This document shows positions 19,702-27,416 of a stretch of DNA of 30,224 bases, piece by piece (within the stretch, counting starts at the first letter, position 1; each line of letters opens with the position of its first letter). The DNA comes from a virus. The stretch spans positions 1-30,224 of the IMG/VR virus record IMGVR_UViG_3300029982_000049. The stretch is one strand, 5' to 3'. A model generated the notes under the pieces. It did no database searches. It saw only the letters and a list, made by a program, of their open reading frames with translations, and was not told where the DNA came from. Made by a program: the position numbers and the translations under genes.

Positions 19702-20330
19702 GACATCTGAAGGAAGATGTTAGAACGGCTCTTCAGAAGCTGCCTACTGGCCAATACAAAACACTGTATGCCGATCCACCTTGGAAGTGGATGAAAGGTG
19801 GAACTAAGCGCTATACACCTACACAAGGCGCCAATGTCGGGCGTGAATTTTCTGCAGTTGGCGATACTCCATATGGCGGTCTAAGCACGAAGGAGCTGGT
19901 TACACTTGGCGATCAGGTCAAACGTGTGGTTGCACCAAATGCACATCTTTACCTGTGGACTGTGAACAAGACTGTACCAGATGCCGTAGAGATTATTGCA
20001 GCCTGGGGTTTTAGGTGGGTAACCATGATTACATGGGATAAGGGTCGGCCTGGTATAGCCAAGTATTTCCAAGGTATCACAGAGCACTGTGTATTTGCAG
20101 TTCGCGGAGGTCTGCCGTATAAATTCGTCGATGGTAAGATGGCGCAGGGTCGGACTTTAATCTCAGAAAGAATGACAGCCCACTCACGCAAACCGGCCGC
20201 AATGCGCGAGATGATTGAGCGAGTGTCTTACCCGCCTTATCTAGAACTGTTCGGAAGGACGGTTCCCAAAACATGGGATGCAGTAGGTTTGCAACTCGGT
20301 GAAGATATGAAGGAGATTCCAAAAAGATGA
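19698..20330 (+). CDS. MT-A70 family DNA adenine N6-methyltransferase
   Basis: The protein has 210 residues. YADPPW (24-29) is the catalytic DPPW motif, and the fold pattern of MT-A70 enzymes follows: HLYLWTVNKTV, WGFRWVTMITWDK, then GITEHCVFAVRGG, with SRKPAAMREMIERVS near the end. Such stand-alone phage enzymes methylate adenine in DNA, probably to avoid host restriction; the target site cannot be read from the sequence. The start at 19698 overlaps the deaminase stop. Length and motifs look complete. No specificity domain or paired restriction gene is present nearby. Confidence 0.9.
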   Translation: MRHLKEDVRTALQKLPTGQYKTLYADPPWKWMKGGTKRYTPTQGANVGREFSAVGDTPYGGLSTKELVTLGDQVKRVVAPNAHLYLWTVNKTVPDAVEIIAAWGFRWVTMITWDKGRPGIAKYFQGITEHCVFAVRGGLPYKFVDGKMAQGRTLISERMTAHSRKPAAMREMIERVSYPPYLELFGRTVPKTWDAVGLQLGEDMKEIPKR

Positions 20331-20905
20331 CCTGTAAACAGATGGTGGCCGAATTCCATAAGTTGAACGGTTCAGTAATCAACGGCTTCAACAATGGCCC
20401 TGAAGTGGCTGTTCTTCGCACTAGGTTGATCCTAGAGGAGTTCGCAGAGACGTACGCGGCACTGCATGAGAACAATGTCGTGGAGGCTGCTGATGGACTT
20501 GCAGACTTGCTTTATGTAGTTGTAGGTACAGCAGTTTCATATGGCGTGCCATGCCCTGATGCCTTTGAAGATCCGCAGGGCCAGCCGGCGCTAGAATTTG
20601 AGCGCAATGACATTGTGCGCTTTGCTCGGCTGATGCTACCGCGGCTCCAACGGACTTACTTAGCAATTACTCTAACACCTGCATACTGCGGGGCAGCTTT
20701 GACTGACTTAGCGGCTGAAATTTGTGCCACTGGCTCTAGGACATGGGGCTTCCCAATGAAAGAGCTTTTTGCTGAGGTGCATCGCAGTAATATGACTAAG
20801 ACATTTGCGTCTAATACATCAGGTGGCAAGTATGGCGCAGTCAGTCCCAAGGGTCCTGGATACACGCCACCGGATATTATTGGCGTATTGACAGCAGCGG
20901 CCTAG
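20327..20905 (+). CDS. MazG/PRA-PH-like nucleotide pyrophosphohydrolase with an internal insertion
   Basis: The all-alpha NTP pyrophosphatase core is seen in LILEEFAETYAAL (Glu37, Glu38, Glu41) and EAADGLADLLYVVVGTAV (Glu53, Asp56, Asp60). The usual C-terminal block follows later (FAEVHRSNMTKTF, then GKYGAVSPKGPGYTPPDII). In the family this block normally comes soon after the GVP that ends the core; here about 75 residues (from CPDAFEDPQG to GSRTWGF) are inserted. It would hydrolyse non-canonical or excess nucleotides and fits beside ThyX and dCMP deaminase. ATGA overlap with the methyltransferase. Confidence 0.85.
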   Translation: MTCKQMVAEFHKLNGSVINGFNNGPEVAVLRTRLILEEFAETYAALHENNVVEAADGLADLLYVVVGTAVSYGVPCPDAFEDPQGQPALEFERNDIVRFARLMLPRLQRTYLAITLTPAYCGAALTDLAAEICATGSRTWGFPMKELFAEVHRSNMTKTFASNTSGGKYGAVSPKGPGYTPPDIIGVLTAAA

Positions 20906-21033
20906 TGCAGGCACCAATACTTATTCGTCCAGTAGTGCCCAAGGACGATAATGCACGTAAGGCTGGGTGCTCTTGCAATTATCGTAGCTCACAACGAAGT
21001 AGCCAACATCATACAAAAATGTCTGCTGTATAG
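20905..21033 (+). CDS. Possible small protein, 42 aa
   Basis: A GTG frame begins in the previous stop codon's last base (TAGTG) and runs 42 codons to TAG just before the terminator. It reads MQAPILIRPVVPKDDNARKA then GCSCNYRSS. No ribosome site is visible, so translation would need coupling. It fills the gap between the last plus-strand gene and the terminator. Weakly supported. Confidence 0.35.
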   Translation: MQAPILIRPVVPKDDNARKAGCSCNYRSSQRSSQHHTKMSAV

Positions 21034-21043
21034 CAAATAAAAT

Positions 21044-21092
21044 AAGCCCCGTTGCTCAAGCCTGCTATAGGCTTGAGCAACGGGGCTTTGTA
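21044..21092. terminator. Bidirectional Rho-independent terminator between convergent operons
   Basis: A perfect 20-base stem (21044-21063 with 21069-21088) surrounds a 5-base loop. The plus strand continues with TTTG; the minus strand continues into TTATTTTATTT. It separates the plus-strand early genes from the minus-strand late genes and suits both directions. Confidence 0.92.
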
Positions 21093-21094
21093 CT

Positions 21095-21775
21095 TTAGAA
21101 CAGCGATGGCGTAACGTGACTATGGATCCACAATACTACAGCGCTTACTACGCCTAGCTTAGTCAGCTTCTTTTTGTCAGGATGCAGCAGCTCGTGCTCT
21201 TTCTGCTGCCCCTCAGCAAGCATCTTATCGCCACTAGTGCTCATGCCGTTCAGGTGGCTTACAAGCTGTATTATTTGTTGGTCTGACACACGGTCGTCTA
21301 TATGGTGGAGAATGGCTGTGCTTGCATCTAGCATTGGTGCTACCGTATCTAGTGTAGTATCTACCTTGCTAATAGTGCCTTGTGCCAACTGCATTGTATT
21401 GTGCACGTCATTAAACAGTACAAGCTCTTGTGCATCTAAGGCTGTAAGGTTCTTGTCTTCATGTCTCGCAGCGACCTCCACAGCTCCTACAGTGCCTCGT
21501 ACAGTAGCCAAGGTACGATTGACATCAGCCAGTGTTCCGCACGCCTTATGGGGCACGCAAGGCGCATTAATGGCCGCTAAAGTTGCAACCAGTTGGTCTG
21601 CTACGCTTGCAAACTTATCGGTAAGCACCTGGCTGTCAGTAGCAACCTGCACTGTAAGCTTACCAGACTCCAGTCGCAAGTCATGACTAGCTAGGCCTAC
21701 TTCCCAGACAGCCCAACTTGCTATCAATACAAAAAGGACCCCCGCCGAAGCGAGGGCCCCTAGTATGTAGCGCAT
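21095..21775 (-). CDS. Membrane-anchored helical protein near the lysis genes, 226 aa
   Basis: From the ATG at 21775 the protein begins MRYILGALASAGVLFVLIAS, one N-terminal membrane segment, then a long mostly helical domain (SQVLTDKFASVADQLVATLA and similar) and a second hydrophobic stretch close to the C terminus (KLGVVSAVVLWIHSHV). Two cysteines (CVPHKAC) could form a disulfide if the domain is periplasmic. It is the last gene of the late operon. No good ribosome site is seen; an in-frame TTG at 21808 is an alternative. Position after endolysin and holin candidates suggests a role in lysis or in the envelope; not assigned. Confidence 0.65.
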   Translation of the reverse strand: MRYILGALASAGVLFVLIASWAVWEVGLASHDLRLESGKLTVQVATDSQVLTDKFASVADQLVATLAAINAPCVPHKACGTLADVNRTLATVRGTVGAVEVAARHEDKNLTALDAQELVLFNDVHNTMQLAQGTISKVDTTLDTVAPMLDASTAILHHIDDRVSDQQIIQLVSHLNGMSTSGDKMLAEGQQKEHELLHPDKKKLTKLGVVSAVVLWIHSHVTPSLF

Positions 21776-21779
21776 AGAT

Positions 21780-22373
21780 CTAGGCTGCCACAGTCGGCAC
21801 AGCCTCAAGAGCCGTAGCCAGCAATTGTGTATTGGCGAGGGCCCTGGTAACAGCTGCTACACTGGCAGGATTAGTGACATGACCAGCTGCAAGCACAGCG
21901 CTCAGATTGGTAGTGGCACTAGTCAGTACGCTGGCGACAGATGGATGGGCTCCAAAGTCGTAGAGCAAAGAACCCGCGGCAATTACGCCCGCCTGGGCTT
22001 CAGAGATGGCGGCAGAGACGACAGACCCTGCCGCAGCTCCACCTTCAATAGTGGCCGCGATAGTCAGTGCACCGCCGGCGTACTTGAGAATCGCAGTAGC
22101 GGTCTGCTCGATCTTAGGCTCGGCCTTGACAGCGGCGGCAAGTTCCTTTTCAACCCAGGCGGCAAAAGTGTGCTCAGCATTAGCGAGCGAGGCGAAGATA
22201 GACATTGTGGTATTCTCCTTGGCTTGTACGGCAACGACAGGCGCTGCGGGTTTTACTGCTTGTTCTACTACAATTACGGCTGTAGTAGGTGGTGGTGGTG
22301 GTGGTGGCCAGGGTGCGGGGGCTGTGAGCCTCGAAGCGCCTAGTGGCGGAATCTTCGACCACGGCCAGTTCAT
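21780..22373 (-). CDS. Alanine-rich hydrophobic protein with polyproline N-terminal extension, 197 aa
   Basis: The full frame starts at 22373 in an ATGA overlap with the holin candidate. Residues 1-56 are Pro-rich with a run of seven prolines. Met57 (22205) has AAGGAGAAT in front and begins MSIFASLANAEHTFAAWVEK, a compact 141-residue Ala-rich helical protein with hydrophobic segments (AILKYAGGALTIAATIEGGA and later). That second part resembles phage proteins sometimes labelled holin, but I cannot confirm it. Two products or a recent fusion are both possible. Lies in the lysis cassette. Confidence 0.65.
   Translation of the reverse strand: MNWPWSKIPPLGASRLTAPAPWPPPPPPPTTAVIVVEQAVKPAAPVVAVQAKENTTMSIFASLANAEHTFAAWVEKELAAAVKAEPKIEQTATAILKYAGGALTIAATIEGGAAAGSVVSAAISEAQAGVIAAGSLLYDFGAHPSVASVLTSATTNLSAVLAAGHVTNPASVAAVTRALANTQLLATALEAVPTVAA
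22203..22220 (-). promoter_or_regulatory. Internal ribosome site and in-frame ATG in the 22373 gene
   Basis: On the minus strand AAGGAGAAT (22220-22212) precedes ATG (22205-22203) with good spacing. It is a better initiation site than that of the full-length frame. Confidence 0.65.
22288..22305 (+). repeat. (GGT)6 trinucleotide repeat
   Basis: Six GGT units; on the minus strand they are CCA codons encoding six of the seven consecutive prolines. Copy-number change would alter the proline count without shifting the frame. Confidence 0.9.
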
Positions 22374-22567
22374 TGCTGATCCGTAGGCTTGCTACTGCCG
22401 CGTACTGGCTGCAAAGCCCCGATACCCCCAGCAACAATGGTGCCGGCAATAGCAAGCGCAGACATAGCCACAGTATCTGGCAGTGGATGAAAGATGATTA
22501 CACCTAGCACTGTAAGCACCAGCAAGGCACCAACAATTACCAGGACAGTAGGCTCGTTTATTTTCAT
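22370..22567 (-). CDS. Holin candidate, two membrane segments, 65 aa
   Basis: The ATG at 22567 overlaps the endolysin stop and has GGAGGAG immediately upstream; a start at 22579 is less well placed. The protein has two hydrophobic segments, PTVLVIVGALLVLTVLGVII (6-25) and TVAMSALAIAGTIVAGGIGA (31-50), joined by a short HPLPD turn, and a polar tail. This is the size and topology of small class II holins, which let endolysin reach the cell wall. The coupling to the endolysin supports this, although no sequence family is recognised. Confidence 0.65.
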   Translation of the reverse strand: MKINEPTVLVIVGALLVLTVLGVIIFHPLPDTVAMSALAIAGTIVAGGIGALQPVRGSSKPTDQQ

Positions 22568-23025
22568 ACGCTCCTCCAAATAGCTTGCTCAGCCTGACGG
22601 CGCTTGACTAGGCCAGGCTCGATGACTCCGCCAGCAAATATCCAGCCATGTTGGGCACCTTGCGAGTCAGTGTAGTAAAGCTGAGCGCATGCGGCGTCGA
22701 AGTTGCCTGCATTCACCAGCTGCATCAAGGACGACGCGACTACACGATGCACGCCGTTGTTATACGCCAAGGACACGAGAGCATCGAACACGCCCTGCTT
22801 CACTGGCGCCTTAAGCGCGTGGTTCACGCCCTCTACAGCGTCTTGGGTGTCGTCGGCTAGAAGCACAGTTGCTTGCCCATCTGTAACTCCGTTTGGAAAA
22901 GTATCGCCAGGCATTAGCTTGTGCCCGTAGCCGATAGTGGGCAGTCCGATTCCATCCTTGTACACATGGCTGCGAAAGCCTTCAAACTCCTTGATAAGAG
23001 CGAGGCCTTTTTCTGACAGGTTCAT
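22564..23025 (-). CDS. Endolysin, T4-type lysozyme (GH24 muramidase)
   Basis: It cleaves the beta-1,4 bond between MurNAc and GlcNAc in peptidoglycan. The GH24 triad is intact with the T4 spacing: Glu15 in EFEGFRS, Asp24 in YKDGIG, Thr30 in TIGYGH. DALVSLAYNNG and the C-terminal GLVKRRQAE are also typical. The protein is 153 residues with no signal peptide or SAR segment, so it should need a holin. ATGA overlaps join it to the small acidic protein upstream and the holin candidate downstream. Confidence 0.93.
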   Translation of the reverse strand: MNLSEKGLALIKEFEGFRSHVYKDGIGLPTIGYGHKLMPGDTFPNGVTDGQATVLLADDTQDAVEGVNHALKAPVKQGVFDALVSLAYNNGVHRVVASSLMQLVNAGNFDAACAQLYYTDSQGAQHGWIFAGGVIEPGLVKRRQAEQAIWRSV

Positions 23026-23144
23026 TCGGCCTCTTCTTCTACCGGCTCTTCAGCAGTGTCAAAAGGAAGCTCGGGCTGCTCTTCATCAATGCAAGGAATT
23101 ATGGGCTGTGGCATGGGGTGCCCTGGACGTGGTATTGTCGACAT
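23022..23144 (-). CDS. Small acidic protein, 40 aa
   Basis: A 41-codon frame on the minus strand from the ATG at 23144, with AAGGAG ahead of it, to a stop overlapping the endolysin start. The N-terminal half is Pro-rich (STIPRPGHPMPQPIIPCID) and the C-terminal half is acidic (EEPVEEEAE). Function unknown; it may simply couple endolysin translation. Confidence 0.6.
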   Translation of the reverse strand: MSTIPRPGHPMPQPIIPCIDEEQPELPFDTAEEPVEEEAE

Positions 23145-23155
23145 TGAAAGTCTCC

Positions 23156-23599
23156 TTAGTGCAATGGCGGCATGGATCCGCCGGCATCTTGCTGGTGAGA
23201 GTTAGAAGCATGGGCTGAGCCATCTGAGCTAGAAACCTTAGCCGGAATTTCTGACTTATGCACTGACTCCCATTCTTGCAGCATTTGGTACATATCATCC
23301 GCTGACTTTGCCACCTTTGCGCCTAGCCAACCTGATAGGGCCAGGACAAGCGGAGCCAGGATACTGGCTATGGCAATGCGGTTGGAGCGCGTCTCTCTGC
23401 GTCGTGCAAGACATTTTAGCTCGACTTCTTCTGCGAGTTTTATGGCCTTCTTCTCAGCCTCTTCGCGTTCTTTCCGTACGGCTCTGTACTCGGAAAAGAA
23501 CTCACGTGCTTCCACTTGAAAGTCGCGAAAGTTTGACACGCCCTTCTCTACTATCCTCAGGCGCTCATCGTGGCGGGCTATTTCTGAATCTTGGGACAT
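23156..23599 (-). CDS. Coiled-coil protein with one membrane segment, 147 aa
   Basis: Residues about 5-70 are strongly charged and helical (REFFSEYRAVRKEREEAEKK), likely a coiled coil. One membrane segment follows (RIAIASILAPLVLALSGWLG, about 74-93), then a helical stretch and a polar, low-complexity tail. AGGAAAGG stands before the ATG. It lies just upstream of the endolysin, so a lysis accessory role is possible; an N-terminal coiled coil before the membrane segment is not the usual spanin order. Shares GVSNFR with the small protein upstream. Confidence 0.65.
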   Translation of the reverse strand: MSQDSEIARHDERLRIVEKGVSNFRDFQVEAREFFSEYRAVRKEREEAEKKAIKLAEEVELKCLARRRETRSNRIAIASILAPLVLALSGWLGAKVAKSADDMYQMLQEWESVHKSEIPAKVSSSDGSAHASNSHQQDAGGSMPPLH

Positions 23600-23609
23600 G
23601 GGGCCTTTC

Positions 23610-23705
23610 CTATTGGGCCGTGCGAAAGTTAGAGACGCCCTGCATGAGTTCTTTGATTTGCTCTGTGTGCGTTGCGAGCTGCTCTGCCATCTGTCCGGGC
23701 GTCAT
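23610..23705 (-). CDS. Small protein, 31 aa, apparent truncated copy of the next gene
   Basis: The frame starts at 23705 behind GAAAGGAA and stops at TAG 11 bases before the next gene. Its C-terminal half (TEQIKELMQGVSNFRTAQ) resembles residues 12-28 of the coiled-coil protein downstream (ERLRIVEKGVSNFRDFQ), and the codons are also similar (GGGCGT, then AACTTTCGC). It may be a duplicated, shortened remnant or a coupled leader peptide. Confidence 0.45.
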   Translation of the reverse strand: MTPGQMAEQLATHTEQIKELMQGVSNFRTAQ

Positions 23706-23767
23706 GCGATTCCTTTCATTTGCGTCCTTCGCGTTCAGGTAACGTAGCGGTTATCTAGCTCCGGAGT

Positions 23768-25519
23768 CTATTGCATCCCCGTCATTTTGTACTGGCCCAT
23801 CATGCTTACGGTTGGGTATGTAGTTGTGCAAGATGCGCCGGGAGAATTAATGGCAAGTTTGATGGTGTGCCCAGCCGCAACCACATACGGAGTTGTGGAG
23901 ATAACCTGAGAAGCAACCGAGTTCGAGATGGTTCCAATCGCGGTATACGATCCATTATCAATAACACCGACTGTGACAGCGGTACACCCGACAGCCTGCA
24001 CGTTAAAGCCAACATCTATGCTGAGTATTGTGATGCTCGATGTTGGAGTAAATTGAAAAAATGCAGATTGGGTGCTGGTTGAGTTAGCTGTCGGTGATCC
24101 TCCCCAAAGTGCTAGTCGGACGGGCGTACCAACAGACCCAAAATTGACATTCAATGGGCCGTCGATGGTAAAAGGCTCTACGGAATTTGTAGGTCCTTGT
24201 GTGTAGTAGTAGGCTGGCTCTATGTAGTTCCCCGATGTAGTAGCGTATCCTGTTACATCGTTCTTAACCGCCGGATTTCCTGCGGAGGCACTACACCGTG
24301 CATTCTCCACGGTGATTCCCCTCAACTGACCCGATACGGTTTGACTCAGTTCTATACAAGGCTGGTTTGCAGAAGCTGTGTGGTAAGAAAAGTTTGGATT
24401 ATAAAACGCGACGTTTGCGGCATCTTTAACAAGAATCTCCCCAGTAGTATTACCAGAAAAACCCTCAAATTGAGTCCCAAAAAAAGCGATATTGTACATC
24501 TTGTCACTGTTTCCGGACCCATTGACGTACAGTTCGTTATTACCCGATCCAGCGTGCTCTATCGCCCCTCCGAACCAGCTTACCGCGCTTATTTGACCCG
24601 TACCTGTGTAGTCGATAACTACAGGCTGCGCTCCGGTATTTCCTGATCCGTTCACCCATACGTTGTCAAAAGAAAGAACGTTTAAGCCACCAACTGAGAA
24701 TGCGTCCGAGCGAATATGAAGTCCGACAGATGAGGCGAACCCATAAATAAGATCGTCGCGGAGAGCAGATGGTACATACAGATTATCAAGATCTACGCAT
24801 CCGTTGGTAGGAGAATGACCGTTGCAGTTTATGTTCCACCCTTGCACAAGGAAAAACTCTTGCCCTGTACTGTGTGAAAGATTTGTGAGTAGAGAAACAG
24901 GAGACCCAACTTGAGCTGATACCAAGTTACATCCTCCCACGGAAGACGCATTCCCGACCGAACCAAGACAAATCATGGAAGACCCGCTAGCAATCGTAAC
25001 CCCTGAGTTGCCAGTAACCGTAATAGTAGTTCCAGTACTAGCGAGTAGCGTTACTACTTGGGTAGGGGAGCCTATAGCCAAGGTGGTCAGCGTCTCTGTG
25101 TAGTTTGGGGGAGTCATGACGGTTCCCCCAGATGCCGGGAGGGCCACGATTGCAGATGCGATATTAGGATGCACAACACCATCTACGTAAACTGTAGAAT
25201 TTATACTTGGCCCGCTAAGTGGCCCGCTAAGAGCGCCCCCAGGACTCACGATGTTCGTAAAGGCCCCTGCTTGCGAGTTCGCCCCGGTTCCGCCACTCGA
25301 TACCGGAACCGGAGTCGTTGAGGTGATAGCGCCAGCCGCGACGGTGCCTGAGACGTTGAGGTTGCCGGTGATCGTGCAATTCCCGGGACCCGCGCCGCAG
25401 CCGTTGATGGTAGTGTTAGCGCCAATCAGCACCGAGCCTCCGCTGCCGATCTGCACCTGCGCGGTTAGGGATGTTGCTGCGATCAAGAGTAGAGCAAATG
25501 CGCAAATTCGAAGTTTCAT
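23768..25519 (-). CDS. Tail spike/fibre-like protein with signal peptide, 583 aa
   Basis: The N terminus MKLRICAFALLLIAATSLTA followed by Q is a clear Sec signal peptide. Then come Gly/Ser/Thr-rich turns (GNCTITGNLNVSGT), the tail-fibre motif PVSSGGTGA, a pectate-lyase-like opening (ASAIVALPASGGTVMTPP), and a long beta-helix-like body with repeated short strands. The C-terminal 110 residues look like a separate beta-sandwich. Such proteins bind or cleave surface polysaccharide at the tail tip. A signal peptide on a virion protein is unusual. The distal part appears more AT-rich than the first 250 bases, so recombination is likely. AAAGGTTG precedes the ATG. Confidence 0.75.
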   Translation of the reverse strand: MKLRICAFALLLIAATSLTAQVQIGSGGSVLIGANTTINGCGAGPGNCTITGNLNVSGTVAAGAITSTTPVPVSSGGTGANSQAGAFTNIVSPGGALSGPLSGPSINSTVYVDGVVHPNIASAIVALPASGGTVMTPPNYTETLTTLAIGSPTQVVTLLASTGTTITVTGNSGVTIASGSSMICLGSVGNASSVGGCNLVSAQVGSPVSLLTNLSHSTGQEFFLVQGWNINCNGHSPTNGCVDLDNLYVPSALRDDLIYGFASSVGLHIRSDAFSVGGLNVLSFDNVWVNGSGNTGAQPVVIDYTGTGQISAVSWFGGAIEHAGSGNNELYVNGSGNSDKMYNIAFFGTQFEGFSGNTTGEILVKDAANVAFYNPNFSYHTASANQPCIELSQTVSGQLRGITVENARCSASAGNPAVKNDVTGYATTSGNYIEPAYYYTQGPTNSVEPFTIDGPLNVNFGSVGTPVRLALWGGSPTANSTSTQSAFFQFTPTSSITILSIDVGFNVQAVGCTAVTVGVIDNGSYTAIGTISNSVASQVISTTPYVVAAGHTIKLAINSPGASCTTTYPTVSMMGQYKMTGMQ

Positions 25520-25529
25520 TTTTCAACCT

Positions 25530-26456
25530 TTACTGATAAATGACTTGAATAGTAAGCGTTGAATTTACAACGATCCCCGCTCCAGTCGGATTGTAAATGG
25601 TAGCGTAAGGGCCTCCTAGCGCGGAGATGTATGCGTTGATGATCAACGGGGCATATGTGGCCGAATATCCCTGCCAAGTTGTAATTACAGCCGATGTAGA
25701 TTGCCCCGTGGCGCTTCCGGCACATACTTCAGTACCGGCGGCCGGTATTGTTACCGAAATAGAGCAAGCGTAAAAGGCGGGGAATTGTGCTGAGACAAAC
25801 GCTGTCGTAGCGACCTGTGTGTTGTTGGTGCCAGGCGATGCTGTCGGCGCTGTGGGCGTTCCGGTAAGCGCCGGCGAAGCCGTGAGCGCCAAAACAGTCC
25901 CCGCGCCAGACGTGCTGTAACTCGTGCCCCATGCACTGCCCGTTGAATTCGGAACTCCTGCTCCTGGATACACCATTGATCCGGAAACTGTGCAAGTGCT
26001 TCCTAGTGCGCACGTCTGCCCGTTTACCGTAGTCGAGGGATTCGCTAGTGCGCTGTTCGGTATGGACGATGCCGCAACCGCAAGTGACGGCGCAGTGGTC
26101 GAGTTCGTCACGGTCGGCACCAACCAGGCAGGCCACGAACCGGACGGCGCGGCGAAGGTGGTAACCGTTCCGCCTCCGGTTGAGCACCCAATGCTTGCGC
26201 AGGCGCTAGCCGCTGTCGTGGTGTCAAAGTTCCATGAGGCTGTCATGGTGCTGAGCGGACCGATATGCACCGAGTACGCAGGAGTGGGGCCTACCAAAAG
26301 TCCGCCTGAACCGCTGCTAGAAATACCCGGTAGCATGAGATTAGTAGTAAGAAGAGGGCCGCCGATCTGTGCGTTAGGATTGATCTTGGTGGCCGTTTGT
26401 GCCCATCCCAAGGTGACACACATGAACAAAAGGCTAGCCGTGAAAGTACGTGACAT
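25530..26456 (-). CDS. Tail fibre-like protein with signal peptide, 308 aa
   Basis: MSRTFTASLLFMCVTLGWA followed by Q is a Sec signal peptide. The body is low-complexity Ala/Ser/Thr/Gly, and SPALTGTPTAPTASPGTNNT followed by QVATTAFV (about 190-220) is a classic repeat of phage tail fibres. The C-terminal domain (from CSISVTIPAAGTEV) is beta-rich. It lies between the DUF2612/fibre group and the spike, matching a receptor-binding role. GGAGATC precedes the start. Reads as a hybrid of a secreted bacterial-style leader with a phage fibre body. Confidence 0.75.
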   Translation of the reverse strand: MSRTFTASLLFMCVTLGWAQTATKINPNAQIGGPLLTTNLMLPGISSSGSGGLLVGPTPAYSVHIGPLSTMTASWNFDTTTAASACASIGCSTGGGTVTTFAAPSGSWPAWLVPTVTNSTTAPSLAVAASSIPNSALANPSTTVNGQTCALGSTCTVSGSMVYPGAGVPNSTGSAWGTSYSTSGAGTVLALTASPALTGTPTAPTASPGTNNTQVATTAFVSAQFPAFYACSISVTIPAAGTEVCAGSATGQSTSAVITTWQGYSATYAPLIINAYISALGGPYATIYNPTGAGIVVNSTLTIQVIYQ

Positions 26457-26844
26457 AGATTTGATCTCCTACCACAGTGGGCGTGTTGAAATTGATGCTG
26501 TTCACTACTAGTCGATAATCGGCTGCTGGACCGGGAGTTTGAAACACGCCGTTCTTATACACGCCCAAAACTATAAGTGGGACGTGGCTGGTAATGTATG
26601 CTGATGTGGGAGCCGTGCCTGCGGGTGCCTCCGCGATGTAGGCATTCGCCAGCAGAGCCACAAAGTTAGATACGGCGAAATTACCCACCGTCAGGTTGGT
26701 AACCGATAGGCCGGGAATGGTGAAACTGCCACCGAAGATTAAGTCCAGCAGGCCCAGATCGTATTGAATGGGCACCTGCCAGTTGAATTGTCCATAGCCC
26801 GGGATCTGCAGGCCCACATTGGGTGTTACTGTCTCACTGGCCAT
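26434..26844 (-). CDS. Probable tail fibre-associated structural protein, 136 aa
   Basis: The N-terminal part (NVGLQIPGYGQFNWQVPIQY, then LLDLIFGG) follows the pattern of small phage tail proteins in which conserved Leu/Pro/Trp positions precede a D-x-L-F-G. The central part is Ala-rich and the C terminus is beta-prone (RLVVNSINFNTPTVVGDQIY). TAATG overlap with the upstream fibre gene and a 23-base overlap with the next gene place it in the fibre assembly group. No signal peptide. Exact role unknown. Confidence 0.6.
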   Translation of the reverse strand: MASETVTPNVGLQIPGYGQFNWQVPIQYDLGLLDLIFGGSFTIPGLSVTNLTVGNFAVSNFVALLANAYIAEAPAGTAPTSAYITSHVPLIVLGVYKNGVFQTPGPAADYRLVVNSINFNTPTVVGDQIYVTYFHG

Positions 26845-27413
26845 TAGCTCACCACCATGGGGCCGGTTGCATGCAGGGCCAGGTCAGACAGCACCATAAA
26901 TGTCTGCTGACTGTGCCCGGTGGCACCACCATCTACAGCGCCTAAGCCGTGTAGTGTATTAGTGAACGTCACAGAGTGGCCACCCACGCCATCCTGAGAA
27001 AATGCAAGCGTAATAGGTTGGTAGGCTACAATGCTTATTATCGTAATGGAGGTGTTGGCCGTCAGTACTATCTCCCAACCATTGGCGAGCGAGGCGTCCA
27101 GAATAATGGACGGGCTGAATGGTGCATATGCCATAGCAGGCTTAATGTCTGCTGTAGTCAGCAGACAAGACAGCGCACCAGCCAGCACGGCTAGATTGCT
27201 GTCATTAGTACTGAACCCTTTATTGGCTAACATCTGCATCAGTGCTGCCACACCTGTGGAAGTCTGATAGAACAGCTTGTTAGCACAGTTAGACGGGAAG
27301 ATGGCCCCCACACCTGCACCATTGGACCGGGTACTGTCCGCCGTGTACGCTGCGTCAGACTCTTGATTGGCCTGCGTAGGGTTGAATTGCTGAAAGTTTG
27401 TTGTGCCAGCCAT
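26844..27413 (-). CDS. Tail fibre protein, 189 aa
   Basis: FQQFNPTQANQESDAAYTAD, then GAGVGAIFPSNCANKLFYQT and AALMQMLANKGFSTND are hallmarks of the N-terminal (baseplate-attaching) region of many phage tail fibres. After about residue 100 a beta-rich tip begins (WEIVLTANTSITIISIVAYQ). The total length is short for a fibre, so it may be an adaptor to which the longer proteins downstream attach. It follows the DUF2612 protein directly. Confidence 0.8.
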   Translation of the reverse strand: MAGTTNFQQFNPTQANQESDAAYTADSTRSNGAGVGAIFPSNCANKLFYQTSTGVAALMQMLANKGFSTNDSNLAVLAGALSCLLTTADIKPAMAYAPFSPSIILDASLANGWEIVLTANTSITIISIVAYQPITLAFSQDGVGGHSVTFTNTLHGLGAVDGGATGHSQQTFMVLSDLALHATGPMVVS

Positions 27414-27416
27414 AGC

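Noticed and set aside
19698-20330. Methyltransferase as part of a restriction-modification pair
   Set aside because: No restriction endonuclease gene is adjacent, and the neighbours are nucleotide-metabolism genes.
21825-22386. Plus-strand frames opposite the 197-residue gene, including a poly-Gly/Trp stretch
   Set aside because: They mirror the (GGT)6 repeat and Ala-rich codons of the minus-strand gene, and no plus-strand expression signal is seen after the terminator.
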